This document shows, in pieces, positions 1-8,149 of a DNA stretch of 27,772 nt (position 1 is its first letter; each line of letters begins with the position of its first letter). Made by a program: the position numbers and the translations under genes. Under the pieces are notes generated by a model. The model ran no database searches. It was given only the letters and a program-made list of their open reading frames with translations, and was not told where the DNA came from. The stretch comes from Opitutia bacterium UBA4506 (GTDB lineage: Bacteria; Verrucomicrobiota; Verrucomicrobiia; Opitutales; Puniceicoccaceae): contig DGMY01000020.1 of NCBI GenBank assembly GCA_002388665.1, positions 1-27,772 of the forward strand. Reading direction: 5' to 3'.

Positions 1-264
1 CGGGTGGGGAAGGAGGCGATCTCCCGTGAGGAGGCTGTTCGGGTATTGGAGAAAGAGAAAGGGAAGCTGCCGCTTTCGACTGTGTTACGATGCCGGGTGC
101 GATACCTGACAGATGGGGTGGTGTTGGGATCCGAGGAGTTTGTGCGGAGCGAGTTTGAGCGGGATCCCCCGGAAGGTAGATCCGGGCTGCCGAGGCCTAT
201 GAGGGGGGCAAATTGGGAAGGGCTGTCCGTAGGAGTTGGGATGCGAACTGGAATATTCGGCTAA
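1..264 (+). CDS. REP-associated tyrosine transposase (Y1 family), C-terminal end only
   Basis: The reading frame is open from the first base of the window and ends at TAA 262-264, so only the last 87 residues or so are visible. The stretch LRCRVRYLTDGVVLGSEEFV is typical of the C-terminal part of Y1 (HUH) transposases that mobilise or maintain REP hairpins in Verrucomicrobiota and Gammaproteobacteria, and the closing MRGANWEGLSV resembles the usual tail of that family. The catalytic HUH and Tyr motifs would lie upstream, outside the window, so I cannot tell whether the gene is intact. The stretch between FVRSEFE and MRGANW looks shorter than I expect for the family. A GTG at 4 is in frame but is not a credible start, because the homologous region lies internally. 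A possible target hairpin for such an enzyme is at 8385-8413. Confidence 0.7.
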   Translation, partial: RVGKEAISREEAVRVLEKEKGKLPLSTVLRCRVRYLTDGVVLGSEEFVRSEFERDPPEGRSGLPRPMRGANWEGLSVGVGMRTGIFG

Positions 265-326
265 GATTCTCTGGGAACTGAGGAAATGTGTTTTCTTCGG
301 CGGGAGAATTTTTAAGGATGTCTGTC

Positions 327-1130
327 ATGCGTTCGATTCCCACCCGCCTTACGATATTTCCGTTGCTGGTATTTTTGATTATTACGGGCTGTTACACTGT
401 ACCAGAGACGGGTCGTTCCTCTTTCACTCTGCTGCCCGAGAGTCAGGTTCGTGGAATGGGTGTTTCGTCATTCGAAGAGATCAAAAGCAGCGCTCCGCTG
501 ATTACGAGTGGACGTAATTATGACATGATCCAGCGGGTTGGGCAGCGGATTGCGAAAGCGGCGGGGAACGATGTCCCCAATGCCGAATGGGAGTTTATCT
601 ATATCGATGAGGATCAGGTGAACGCGTTTGCTCTCCCCGGTGGGAAGATTGCGATATATGATGGGATGTTCGATGTGATCGACAGTGAGGATGAGCTCGC
701 TTTCATCATGGGACACGAAGTGGCTCATGTTTCGGCTCGGCATTCCAATCAGCGATTGTCACAGGCTATGGTTCTCGCGGGAATTGGAGTGGGAGTGGGC
801 TATGCAATAGACGACTTGGATACCTCTGAGAAGCAGCTGATTTTGGCGGCGTATGGACTGGGAACCACGGTGGGGATTTCGCTTCCTTACAGTCGGTTGC
901 ACGAGAGCGAAGCGGACCATATCGGGCAGCTGTACATGGCCCGCGCTGGATACAATCCAGAGGTAGCACCCGGAGTCTGGAAAAAGATGGCTGAAGTTTC
1001 TCCGAACGGGACTCCTGGTTGGCTGTCGACGCACCCTACGCACGAAGACCGTTCGGAAGCGCTGGCAGAGAGTTTGCCTCGGGCCAAGGAAGAGTATCAG
1101 AAATCCCGTTACGTTACGGGTGATCGATAG
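327..1130 (+). CDS. M48 family metalloprotease, lipoprotein (LoiP/BepA-like)
   Basis: This is a zinc metalloprotease predicted to be anchored by lipid to a membrane and to face the periplasm, where such enzymes degrade misfolded envelope proteins. From the chosen start the N-terminus has two arginines, a hydrophobic run and the lipobox ITGC with the lipidated Cys at residue 22. The zinc motif HEVAH lies at residues 130-134 and the third ligand is in ESEAD near residues 193-197. The C-terminal GWLSTHPTHEDR is the signature tail of the LoiP/YggG branch. I chose ATG 327 (267 residues) because AAGGA at 314-318 sits 8 bp upstream. ATG 318 and ATG 288 are in frame but give longer N-termini before the signal. 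Its 3' end overlaps the convergent NYN gene by 17 bp, leaving no room for a terminator. There is no neighbour that suggests a specific client. Confidence 0.9.
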   Translation: MRSIPTRLTIFPLLVFLIITGCYTVPETGRSSFTLLPESQVRGMGVSSFEEIKSSAPLITSGRNYDMIQRVGQRIAKAAGNDVPNAEWEFIYIDEDQVNAFALPGGKIAIYDGMFDVIDSEDELAFIMGHEVAHVSARHSNQRLSQAMVLAGIGVGVGYAIDDLDTSEKQLILAAYGLGTTVGISLPYSRLHESEADHIGQLYMARAGYNPEVAPGVWKKMAEVSPNGTPGWLSTHPTHEDRSEALAESLPRAKEEYQKSRYVTGDR

Positions 1131-1860
1131 ACTGCCTGTCGCGCACGCAGGGTTGTGGATCGCCGTTTCCGGATCGGACGTTCTTTACCTCAAATAAGTC
1201 GATCGCTTTGAAGAGATCGCTCAACTTGCGGAAACCGTAGTTGCGTGGGTCAAAGGAGCCTTGGTTGGAAATGTGTGATCCAACGACACCCAAGTGAGCC
1301 CATCCCTCATCGTCGCATACGGCTTCAATCGCGTTGCGGAGAAGGTTCATCAGTTTCGTGTCGCTTTTGAGGATGGATGGATTCGTCGCTTTCTCCTTGC
1401 GCGATTTTCTGGCTTTCTCGTCTTCGTCAAGGAAGAGGAACTTTGAGCAACTTTTGCTAAATGGCTCTGGGGTTTGCTGTCCTCCAAAACCGACTACAAA
1501 TTTCCCTTCTTCCCGAAGGCGTCGGGCGAGAGGCGTGAAATCGCAGTCGGATGTGACCAAGGCAAAGACGTCGGCATTGCGGGTGTAAAGGATGTCGAGT
1601 GCGTCAATGGTCAGGCTCATATCGGTCGCATTCTTGCCTTTCACTAGGTCGAAGCGCTGAATGGGTTGGATCGCATACTCGTTGAGGATGCGCTCCCATC
1701 CCGAGAGGCCTCTCTTCTTCCAATTTCCGTAGGCGCGTCTGATATTTACGGTGCCGTAGGATGCCAGTTCTGCGATAATGAAATCAATTTTGGTGGCAGG
1801 GGCATTATCGGCATCGATCAGGAGAGCGATGCTGTTTTTCGGATTGGTTGGCTCGTGCAT
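1114..1860 (-). CDS. NYN-domain RNase-like protein with C-terminal LOTUS/OST-HTH domain
   Basis: The N-terminal half (about residues 10-145) is an NYN (PIN-like) nuclease fold. Visible acidic residues are IDADN (D16, D18), ATD (D80) and SDCDF (D105, D107), the positions that bind metal in this family. GLSGW and FGGQQTP fit the DUF88/LabA-like group. After a lysine-rich linker, residues 165-235 form a LOTUS (OST-HTH) domain with the typical GFRKLSDLFKAIDLFEV helix, which in known members binds RNA, notably G-quadruplex RNA. An RNA nuclease or RNA-silencing role is therefore likely, though the target is unknown. All the acidic residues look intact. The gene lies 58 bp behind the transporter gene on the same strand, but a candidate promoter at 1870-1898 suggests it can be transcribed alone. 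Its last 17 bp overlap the end of the protease gene. Confidence 0.85.
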   Translation of the reverse strand: MHEPTNPKNSIALLIDADNAPATKIDFIIAELASYGTVNIRRAYGNWKKRGLSGWERILNEYAIQPIQRFDLVKGKNATDMSLTIDALDILYTRNADVFALVTSDCDFTPLARRLREEGKFVVGFGGQQTPEPFSKSCSKFLFLDEDEKARKSRKEKATNPSILKSDTKLMNLLRNAIEAVCDDEGWAHLGVVGSHISNQGSFDPRNYGFRKLSDLFKAIDLFEVKNVRSGNGDPQPCVRDRQSIDHP

Positions 1861-1869
1861 GGCTAGGGG

Positions 1870-1898
1870 ATTCTACGAGAGAAAGTGCGGGTCGTAAA
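1870..1898 (-). promoter_or_regulatory. Candidate sigma-70-like promoter of the NYN gene, near-leaderless
   Basis: Reading the minus strand, TTTACG (1893-1898) and TAGAAT (1870-1875, five of six matches to TATAAT) are 17 bp apart. The -10 box is only 9 bp before the ATG at 1860, so transcription would start within a few bases of the start codon. No Shine-Dalgarno sequence is present. Found by eye, not scored against a background. Confidence 0.45.
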
Positions 1899-1918
1899 GT
1901 CGAAGGTTGTCTGTAGAT

Positions 1919-2806
1919 CTAGCGGACGACCGTTCGCTTTCTACCTATCCAGAGACCGCCCCCGATGAGCGTGGAGCCGACGACCAGGGAAAGCCAATCG
2001 GGATCACTGTTGTCGATGAAAATGGCGATGAGGACTCCGAACGGTACGACAAGATTATTGGACGCTGCGAGAAATCCTGAAGAGACCCGGCTCGCGCCGA
2101 AGTTCCACAAGAAAAACCCTAGACCCGACGCGACTATCCCTAAGTAGATGAGAACTGCCCACTGTTTGAGTGATGCCTCGGGAATCGATCTGAAGGAGCC
2201 AAATACGAAGCCAGTGAGGATCACGAGGATGAGAGCGCCAAGATAAAGTAGAGCAAAGACGCCTTTCTCGGAAGTTTGGGGGTTGCGGAATTTCCATTCG
2301 CGGAACCAAATTTGTCCACCTGCGAAAGCGACATTGGCCAACTGCATGAGAAAGAATCCCAGGATAAAATCACCCTGAGGTGTGTCTTTCGCTCTCATGA
2401 CGGCTGCACCAGCGACAGAGAGGAGTGCAGCGAGGAAAAACTGTATTCGAAACGAGCGGCGAAGTGCGGTATCGATTACGGTGACCCAGAGGGGAGTGAG
2501 GACGCTGAATAGGGCGACCTGCCAAGGTTCGATGAATCGATAGGCGGACAGGTAGGCCACGTACATGACGCCGAATTGAATGGCGCCGATGGCCATGAGT
2601 TCGCCCCTCAGCCGCGCAGAGATCTCGCCGAGTTTCAGAAACGGAAGGAAGCACAAACCAGCTGTCACGAGTCGAACGGCTCCGATGAAAAAGGGGTCGA
2701 TCCCCTTGAGTGCGGTACCAATGATTCCGAACGAAAATGCCCAAATAAGAGTGACGAGGAAAAGGGCCCCGGCTCCGAGGGGCATCTGAGTGGAGACGGT
2801 CCTCAT
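1919..2806 (-). CDS. EamA/DMT-superfamily transporter (10 TM)
   Basis: This inner-membrane protein of 295 residues has about ten hydrophobic segments arranged as two EamA repeats. The first repeat starts LVTLIWAFSFGIIGTAL, with the usual PFFIGAVRLVTAG second helix; the second starts near residue 150. Both the length and the internal duplication are normal for drug/metabolite transporters. The family exports or imports amino acids, nucleobases, vitamins or unknown metabolites, and nothing here fixes the substrate. It starts 19 bp after the mannose-6-phosphate isomerase stop codon and is probably co-transcribed with it. That spacing does not by itself imply a sugar-phosphate substrate. No clear Shine-Dalgarno sequence precedes the ATG at 2806, and an in-frame ATG at 2785 is an alternative start that would drop seven residues. 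The ends and the reading frame appear intact. Confidence 0.88.
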   Translation of the reverse strand: MRTVSTQMPLGAGALFLVTLIWAFSFGIIGTALKGIDPFFIGAVRLVTAGLCFLPFLKLGEISARLRGELMAIGAIQFGVMYVAYLSAYRFIEPWQVALFSVLTPLWVTVIDTALRRSFRIQFFLAALLSVAGAAVMRAKDTPQGDFILGFFLMQLANVAFAGGQIWFREWKFRNPQTSEKGVFALLYLGALILVILTGFVFGSFRSIPEASLKQWAVLIYLGIVASGLGFFLWNFGASRVSSGFLAASNNLVVPFGVLIAIFIDNSDPDWLSLVVGSTLIGGGLWIGRKRTVVR

Positions 2807-2825
2807 AGTTGTAGGGACCGCTCGA

Positions 2826-3791
2826 CTATCCTGCGGGAGTAAATTGATCGGTCAGCAAGGCTGTGCAACCTTCGGTTGCTTGAATGGAGCAGTCTCTGGA
2901 GGCAGGGAGGAGGACGGTATCACCGCGGACCATCTTCATCCCCGAAATGGTGTCGACTAGCGCTCCTGAGACGACGTGGAGGAGAATCGGAGCTCCGGGA
3001 GTTGGAAGATTCAGAGTGTCGCCCGACTCCAGATTGGAGCGGCGGATGCGGAACTCTTTGCTTTCGGCGATGACGGTTTCGCCGATTTCCTCGAAAGGAG
3101 GAAGTGCAGAAGGTTCGAAATCATTGAAATCGATACTCTTCATCGATTCCTCGACATGAAGTTGGCGCGGCTTGCCATCCAGTCCGGTCCGTCCCCAGTC
3201 AAACACCCGATAGGTGGTGTCCGAGTTTTGCTGAATCTCGAGGATTAAATTCCCCGCGTCGATGGCGTGGATTCTACCGCTTTCGACGAGGATGGATTGC
3301 CCGGGTTCGACCGGGAAACGGTGGACGCAGTCTTCGAGGGTTTCCTCGGCGAGGGCTTTCTCAAACTGGTCACGGGAAACGCCTTCTTTCAGGCCAACGA
3401 TGAGGCCAGCTCCGGGTTTTGAGTCGGCTACGAACCAATTCTCAGTCTTAGGTTCCCCACCCAGGGATTCGGCGATTGTCGCCGGTGGGTGAACTTGAAG
3501 GCTTAGCCGCTGCTGGCAGTCGAGCCATTTGACGAGGATTGGGAAACGGTCTTCGGGATTCCATCCACGGCCCATCACTCTCTCGGGGTCGGATTGAATT
3601 AGGTCCCGGATGGTCTGCCGCGATCCTTCCTCGTTTGAGCGGATTTGCGACGCATCCTCGGGTCGGTCAACGAGGTCCCAGCTCTCGCCGATGACCTTTC
3701 CGCCGGGGAGGTCCCGCCCCAGGGAATCTTCGAGCGAGCGGCCGCCCCAGACACGTTCTTTGTAGATCGGATGAAAGAGAACTGGATTCAT
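2826..3791 (-). CDS. manA: Class I mannose-6-phosphate isomerase
   Basis: This cytoplasmic zinc enzyme interconverts fructose-6-phosphate and mannose-6-phosphate, supplying GDP-mannose for polysaccharides or admitting mannose to glycolysis. With the start at 3791 the protein has 321 residues, in the short bacterial class of type I isomerases. The N-terminus FHPIYKERVWGG is family-typical. Zinc-ligand motifs are visible: LQVHPP (Gln and His), PKTEN (Glu) and GRIHAIDAGN (His). VFDWGR and the arginine-containing catalytic region follow. In-frame starts at 3800 (ATG) and 3842 (TTG) would add 3 and 17 residues. I prefer 3791 because the family begins at this point and the extension is not conserved-looking. 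No Shine-Dalgarno sequence is seen at any of the three. The gene is divergent from ftsK and probably heads a unit with the DMT transporter. Confidence 0.9.
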   Translation of the reverse strand: MNPVLFHPIYKERVWGGRSLEDSLGRDLPGGKVIGESWDLVDRPEDASQIRSNEEGSRQTIRDLIQSDPERVMGRGWNPEDRFPILVKWLDCQQRLSLQVHPPATIAESLGGEPKTENWFVADSKPGAGLIVGLKEGVSRDQFEKALAEETLEDCVHRFPVEPGQSILVESGRIHAIDAGNLILEIQQNSDTTYRVFDWGRTGLDGKPRQLHVEESMKSIDFNDFEPSALPPFEEIGETVIAESKEFRIRRSNLESGDTLNLPTPGAPILLHVVSGALVDTISGMKMVRGDTVLLPASRDCSIQATEGCTALLTDQFTPAG

Positions 3792-3832
3792 GGTTGCCAT
3801 TGCGGTACAAAATTCGGTTTGAATCCAGCCGA

Positions 3833-6487
3833 ATGTCTCCAACTCGTCAAAAGAAGAATACTAAAAAGGTACAAGCGACCTTTACACCACGCACCTCACC
3901 GATCCGTCCGGTAAAGGGGGGAGTGCTGATTACACTGGGTCTACTGTTCGCAGTTGCCTTGGTGGATTATCATCCGACGCAGGAGGGATTGATTCGAGCA
4001 TTTGCGACTTCGACCGAGACCGCTCAGGACCCCAATCTTGTCGGGCGCTTCGGTCGGGACTCTGCCTATATGCTGTTGTGGACCTTGGGGCTTGGCTCGA
4101 TTTTCCTATTATTTTCGGTGATCTGGCTCGGCGTTTTGTATCTCGTAAAGCGCGCGCATCTGATCACTGGGCCTCGGTTGGTGATTCTGGCTTTGGCGAC
4201 ATTGGCGTTTTCGGGATTGGTGAATGGGCTGCAGTTGAGCTGGATCCCGGGGTTGGAGGAGAAATTTCCCGAGGGGTACTTTCCCGGAGACAGCGGAGGC
4301 CCCGGCGGACTGGTCGGTTACTGGCTAAACGAAGCATTCCTGTATGAAACGCTGGGGCAGTTCGGTAGTTTTTTCCTCTATCTGCTAGTTTTGATTTTAG
4401 GAATGGGTGCGCTCTTTAGCGACCCCTCTCGCAATCTGTTCGAGCGTGCGTTTCAGCGATGGTCTGAGAAGCGTGCAGACAAGCAGTTGACTGCGGCAGA
4501 GCGGAAGAAGCTGCGTGAGCAAAGGAGAGAAGAGCAAGCGCGTAAGCTGGCATTGAAAGCGGAACGGCGCGCAGCCAAAGAGGAACGACGGCGGTTGAAA
4601 TTGCAGAAGAGAGACGAGCGGGATGCGGCCCGAAAGGAGAAGCGCGACAAGGAAGCCGCGGAGTTGGCTGTACGTCGTGAGAAGGAAGTGAAACTGGAAG
4701 AGAGGCCGGCGAACGATACCGTAGCGGCAGTGGATAGTAGTCTGCTCTCGGGAGATATTCCGGTCCGTCGCCGTCCTCGCGCTCGAGTTCGCCCGGAACC
4801 GGCGCCTCAGCCAGCCCCCGAACCCGAAGAAATCATCCCTGAGCCGGAACCTGTGGCACCCCGCACGGTCGCCGCGAAACCACCGAAAGAAGAACCTCCG
4901 GCTGAGAGGGAGGCGGGTTTGAAGATTGTTGCTGGGGAAACGATTGAAAAAGCTGAGACGCTCTTCCCCGCACGCAAAGGGAATTATCAATTTCCGACAC
5001 TGGAACTCTTACAGGAGCCGGTACCGACTCATGACCGGCATGTTGAGAATCACGAAGAAACCGCGATGGCTTTGAAAAAGACCCTTGCGGAGTTCGGGGT
5101 GAAAGTAGAACTCGGGGAAGTGCATACGGGGCCGGTGATTACCCGCTACGAAGTGTATCCAGCTCCGGGGGTGCGTGTGGAGAAGATTGCCAACCTCGCG
5201 AAGAATCTTGGCATGAGTTTGAAAGCGCAATCGGTCCGAATTTTGGCACCGGTTCCGGGGAAAGGCTGTGTGGGGGTGGAGGTACCTAATCGTAATCCTT
5301 CGGCGGTGTGCATTCGCGAGATTATTGAGTCCCGTTCGTGGGCTGATGCCGACGCGGAGATCCCAGTAGTGCTCGGGAAAGAAGTGAGCGGTAAACCCTT
5401 GGTGGCCGACTTGACGAAGATGCCCCACCTCTTGATCGCGGGTTCTACGGGCTCCGGAAAGACTGTCTGTATCAATAGCGTGATCGCCTCGTTGCTGTAT
5501 CACTCCAGTCCTGAGGAACTTCGGTTTATCATGATCGATCCAAAGATTGTAGAGATGCAGATCTACAATTCACTGCCACACATGTTGATCCCTGTAGTGA
5601 CGGACCCGAAGAAGGTTCCCGGTGCTCTGAAGTGGTTGATCTCAGAGATGGAACGACGGTACCAGGTGTTTGCGCGGGCGAATGTGCGAAACATTGCTGG
5701 TTTCAACAGTAAGATTGCCAAGAACAAGGAAGAGCGGAAACGTGCTGAGGAGATGGAAGCTGAGATGTCGGTCGAAGAGCGGGCGGCACTGGCGGAGGCT
5801 CGCGCGGAGGAGTCGGACGACGGCTTTGAGATGCCGACGGAGAAAATTCCTTACATTGTATGCATCGTGGATGAGTTGGCTGACCTCATGATGGTCGCTC
5901 CTGCAGACATTGAGACAGGTATCGCCCGCTTGGCCCAATTGGCTCGAGCGGCGGGGATTCACCTGATTCTCGCAACTCAGCGACCTTCTGTGAACGTCAT
6001 TACCGGTGTGATCAAGGCCAACTTGCCCAGCCGGATTGCCTTTAAGGTAGCCTCTAAAATCGATAGCCGGACGATTCTGGACGAGGGCGGAGCGGACTCT
6101 TTGATTGGTAAAGGGGACATGCTTTTTATCCCTCCCGGGGCTCACACCTTGGTTCGCGCGCAGGGAGCATTTGTCTCGGATGAGGAAATTAACGGGGTGG
6201 TCGAGTACTTGAAGATCAACGGTCCTCCAAATTTCCTCGAACAAGTGCAGGCCCAGATTGAAGCCGGTGACGAAGAGGGCGGTGGAGCTGAAGGCGATTA
6301 CGAAGACGAACTCGTCCCTCAGGCAGTAGAAGTGATTCAGAGCAGCAAGAGGGCGTCGACCTCGATGTTGCAGCGACGCTTGAGAATTGGCTATAATCGC
6401 GCAGCGCGAATCATGGAGATCCTGGAGGACGAAGGTTATGTCGGGCCGGAGAATGGTTCGAGCCCCCGGGAAATCTTACGGGATTGA
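3833..6487 (+). CDS. ftsK: DNA translocase FtsK/SpoIIIE
   Basis: This is the septum-anchored hexameric motor that pumps chromosome termini apart and activates XerCD recombination at division. With ATG 3833 it has 884 residues. Four membrane segments lie within about residues 20-190. A strongly charged, probably coiled-coil linker rich in K, R and E follows at about 200-300, then a Pro/Glu-rich stretch at about 305-360. The motor domain has Walker A GSTGSGKT at 537-544 and Walker B IVCIVDE ending near 681. The C-terminal 65 residues form the winged-helix gamma domain (AVEVIQSSKRASTSMLQRRL), which reads polar KOPS-type sequences. An acidic/charged insertion of about 40 residues (about 632-673) lies just before Walker B. 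A TTG at 3794 is in frame but would overlap the isomerase start region. It is the only plus-strand gene between the isomerase and the antiporter. Confidence 0.95.
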   Translation: MSPTRQKKNTKKVQATFTPRTSPIRPVKGGVLITLGLLFAVALVDYHPTQEGLIRAFATSTETAQDPNLVGRFGRDSAYMLLWTLGLGSIFLLFSVIWLGVLYLVKRAHLITGPRLVILALATLAFSGLVNGLQLSWIPGLEEKFPEGYFPGDSGGPGGLVGYWLNEAFLYETLGQFGSFFLYLLVLILGMGALFSDPSRNLFERAFQRWSEKRADKQLTAAERKKLREQRREEQARKLALKAERRAAKEERRRLKLQKRDERDAARKEKRDKEAAELAVRREKEVKLEERPANDTVAAVDSSLLSGDIPVRRRPRARVRPEPAPQPAPEPEEIIPEPEPVAPRTVAAKPPKEEPPAEREAGLKIVAGETIEKAETLFPARKGNYQFPTLELLQEPVPTHDRHVENHEETAMALKKTLAEFGVKVELGEVHTGPVITRYEVYPAPGVRVEKIANLAKNLGMSLKAQSVRILAPVPGKGCVGVEVPNRNPSAVCIREIIESRSWADADAEIPVVLGKEVSGKPLVADLTKMPHLLIAGSTGSGKTVCINSVIASLLYHSSPEELRFIMIDPKIVEMQIYNSLPHMLIPVVTDPKKVPGALKWLISEMERRYQVFARANVRNIAGFNSKIAKNKEERKRAEEMEAEMSVEERAALAEARAEESDDGFEMPTEKIPYIVCIVDELADLMMVAPADIETGIARLAQLARAAGIHLILATQRPSVNVITGVIKANLPSRIAFKVASKIDSRTILDEGGADSLIGKGDMLFIPPGAHTLVRAQGAFVSDEEINGVVEYLKINGPPNFLEQVQAQIEAGDEEGGGAEGDYEDELVPQAVEVIQSSKRASTSMLQRRLRIGYNRAARIMEILEDEGYVGPENGSSPREILRD

Positions 6488-6529
6488 TTCGTATAACTGA
6501 TTCAATGCCCGGAATCGCCAAGAGAGTGA

Positions 6530-8149
6530 CTAGGCATCCGGATGGATCCGAAACTGCTGGAGTAGATCAGGACGCTGCTGGGAGAGAACGGCAGAAACAT
6601 GGCGCGCAAATCCAGCTCCCGCCTCGTTGTAGAGGTTGAAGGCTGAATCGACCCCGAGCGCCCGAAGCTCTTTTGCCTCGTCATCAAACTTGGCAGTGGT
6701 GGTCACGATTCCCTGATAGTCTGCCCGTTTCAGGGCCTCGGCCGCGTGGAGGTTCGCGGCGTGCTTCGGCATGGCCAGGATGACCAACTCGATATTCTGG
6801 TCTATGCGTATCTTCTGCCAGAAATCCGAATCGGTCGCATCGGCGAGGACTACATTTCGTCCGGCCGATTTGTGCAGCTCGACCTGGGCGGGGTCGAGGT
6901 CGAAGCCGATCACCCGTTTGGGAAACTGCCGATTGAGGTCGGCGTAGACCGCACGCCCCATCCGGCCCATTCCGAAAATTGCGATTCGCTCGTGCTCGGT
7001 ATTGACGGGTAGATCATCCGGGTGATGGCACTCTCGCTGGAATCCACAAAGTCGGTCATGAAGCTTGAGGTAGAGTACCTCCGCGCGGCGATTGAACGGG
7101 GAAGCAACCAAAAAGCTCAGTGAGAGGGCGATGGCAACATTCACGAGCCATTCTTCGGGAATCCACCCCTTGGCGGCGCCAACGGTCATGACAATCAAAC
7201 CGAACTCACTGTAGGTCGACAGGTGTAACGCCCCCATCCATGACGTCCGGGCGCGGAGTTTGAAGCGAGTGAGGAGGAAGAAAAAGAACGCTGATTTGAG
7301 GGGGAGGAGCAGGAGAATCAGCAAGGATGCCATGAGCCCTCCCCAGCTGGGAAGACCCTCGAGGCCAATGCTGAGAAAAAAGCCAACGAGGAACAAATCG
7401 GTGAGGCTGAGTAGGGATTTTCCCAGTTCCTTGGCCTTGGGGTGTTGGCCGACGAGGACCCCCACGAAAAGAGCGCCAAGGTCGGCTTTGAGCCCTACGT
7501 ACTCGAAACCCTTCGCCCCGAGAACCAAGGCGAGAAAGAGCCCGCAGAGTGTGGTTAACTCACCGTGACCCGATCGGGAGATGAGCCAGCCGATCAACGG
7601 CCGGGCCGCGATGAGTCCTGCAACCAATGGGATTGCCCAAATGGAAGGAACCTTGCCGAGCGAGACCGTGAGAAAGGCCACTGCGATCAAATCCTGCATG
7701 ATGAGGATTCCGATTGTGGTTCGCCCATGGAGAGCACCCATCTCTCCATTTTCTTCAAGGATCTTTATCGCGAACACCGTGCTGGAAAAGCTGAGGGCGA
7801 AAGCGAGCAAGAGAGAAGTCGAGTAGGAGAAATCGCCGAAGACCTGCAGACCGGCATGGGTCAGCAGGAAGAATAGAAGGCTGAACAGACCGACGGTAAC
7901 GGTTGCGTGAATACTTGTTCCTGCCCAGATCTCCGGGCGCAGGAGGCTTTTCAACCGCAGTTTCAAACCGATGGTGAAAAGCATCAGCGTAACCCCGACA
8001 TCGGCGACCTCGTCGAGCACCTCGCCTCCACTTTGCCCCATGGCCTGTAAGACAAAGCCTGCGCCGAGAAAGCCGACCAAAGGGGGGAGACCGACCTGAC
8101 GGACGATTAGCCCGCAGAAAAACGCGATGGCGATGAGAAGCGTGTCCAT
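6530..8149 (-). CDS. Kef-type cation/proton antiporter (CPA2) with TrkA-N domain
   Basis: This integral membrane antiporter has 539 residues. Residues 1-375 carry about 12 hydrophobic segments of the Na+/H+ exchanger (CPA2) fold, starting with LLIAIAFFCGLIVRQVGLPPLVGFLGAG and including the family-typical LMLFTIGLKL. A cytoplasmic TrkA-N (RCK) domain begins near residue 386 with IAIFGMGRMGRAVY, a GxGxxG nucleotide-binding loop, and includes VIGFDLDP and VLADATD. This arrangement matches KefB/KefC/YbaL-type K+/H+ antiporters gated by NAD(H) or glutathione adducts. No separate TrkA-C domain is evident after about residue 505, as in YbaL-like shorter members. The gene converges on ftsK with 42 bp between the stops and no obvious terminator. 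A small hairpin (TCAGC-TATT-GCTGA) lies at 8161-8174, 12 bp upstream of the start. It is probably a single-gene unit. Confidence 0.9.
   Translation of the reverse strand: MDTLLIAIAFFCGLIVRQVGLPPLVGFLGAGFVLQAMGQSGGEVLDEVADVGVTLMLFTIGLKLRLKSLLRPEIWAGTSIHATVTVGLFSLLFFLLTHAGLQVFGDFSYSTSLLLAFALSFSSTVFAIKILEENGEMGALHGRTTIGILIMQDLIAVAFLTVSLGKVPSIWAIPLVAGLIAARPLIGWLISRSGHGELTTLCGLFLALVLGAKGFEYVGLKADLGALFVGVLVGQHPKAKELGKSLLSLTDLFLVGFFLSIGLEGLPSWGGLMASLLILLLLPLKSAFFFFLLTRFKLRARTSWMGALHLSTYSEFGLIVMTVGAAKGWIPEEWLVNVAIALSLSFLVASPFNRRAEVLYLKLHDRLCGFQRECHHPDDLPVNTEHERIAIFGMGRMGRAVYADLNRQFPKRVIGFDLDPAQVELHKSAGRNVVLADATDSDFWQKIRIDQNIELVILAMPKHAANLHAAEALKRADYQGIVTTTAKFDDEAKELRALGVDSAFNLYNEAGAGFARHVSAVLSQQRPDLLQQFRIHPDA

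Noticed and set aside
4397..4990. A 197-codon minus-strand open frame inside ftsK
   Set aside because: It is the mirror of the K/R/E-rich linker and gives a Phe/Leu/Arg-rich nonsense sequence.
5642..6244. A 200-codon minus-strand open frame inside ftsK
   Set aside because: It lies opposite the conserved motor domain and has no recognisable domain.
6488..6529. A terminator between convergent ftsK and the antiporter
   Set aside because: The only inverted repeat is 5 bp (ATTGA/TCAAT) with a 14-base loop and no T-run.
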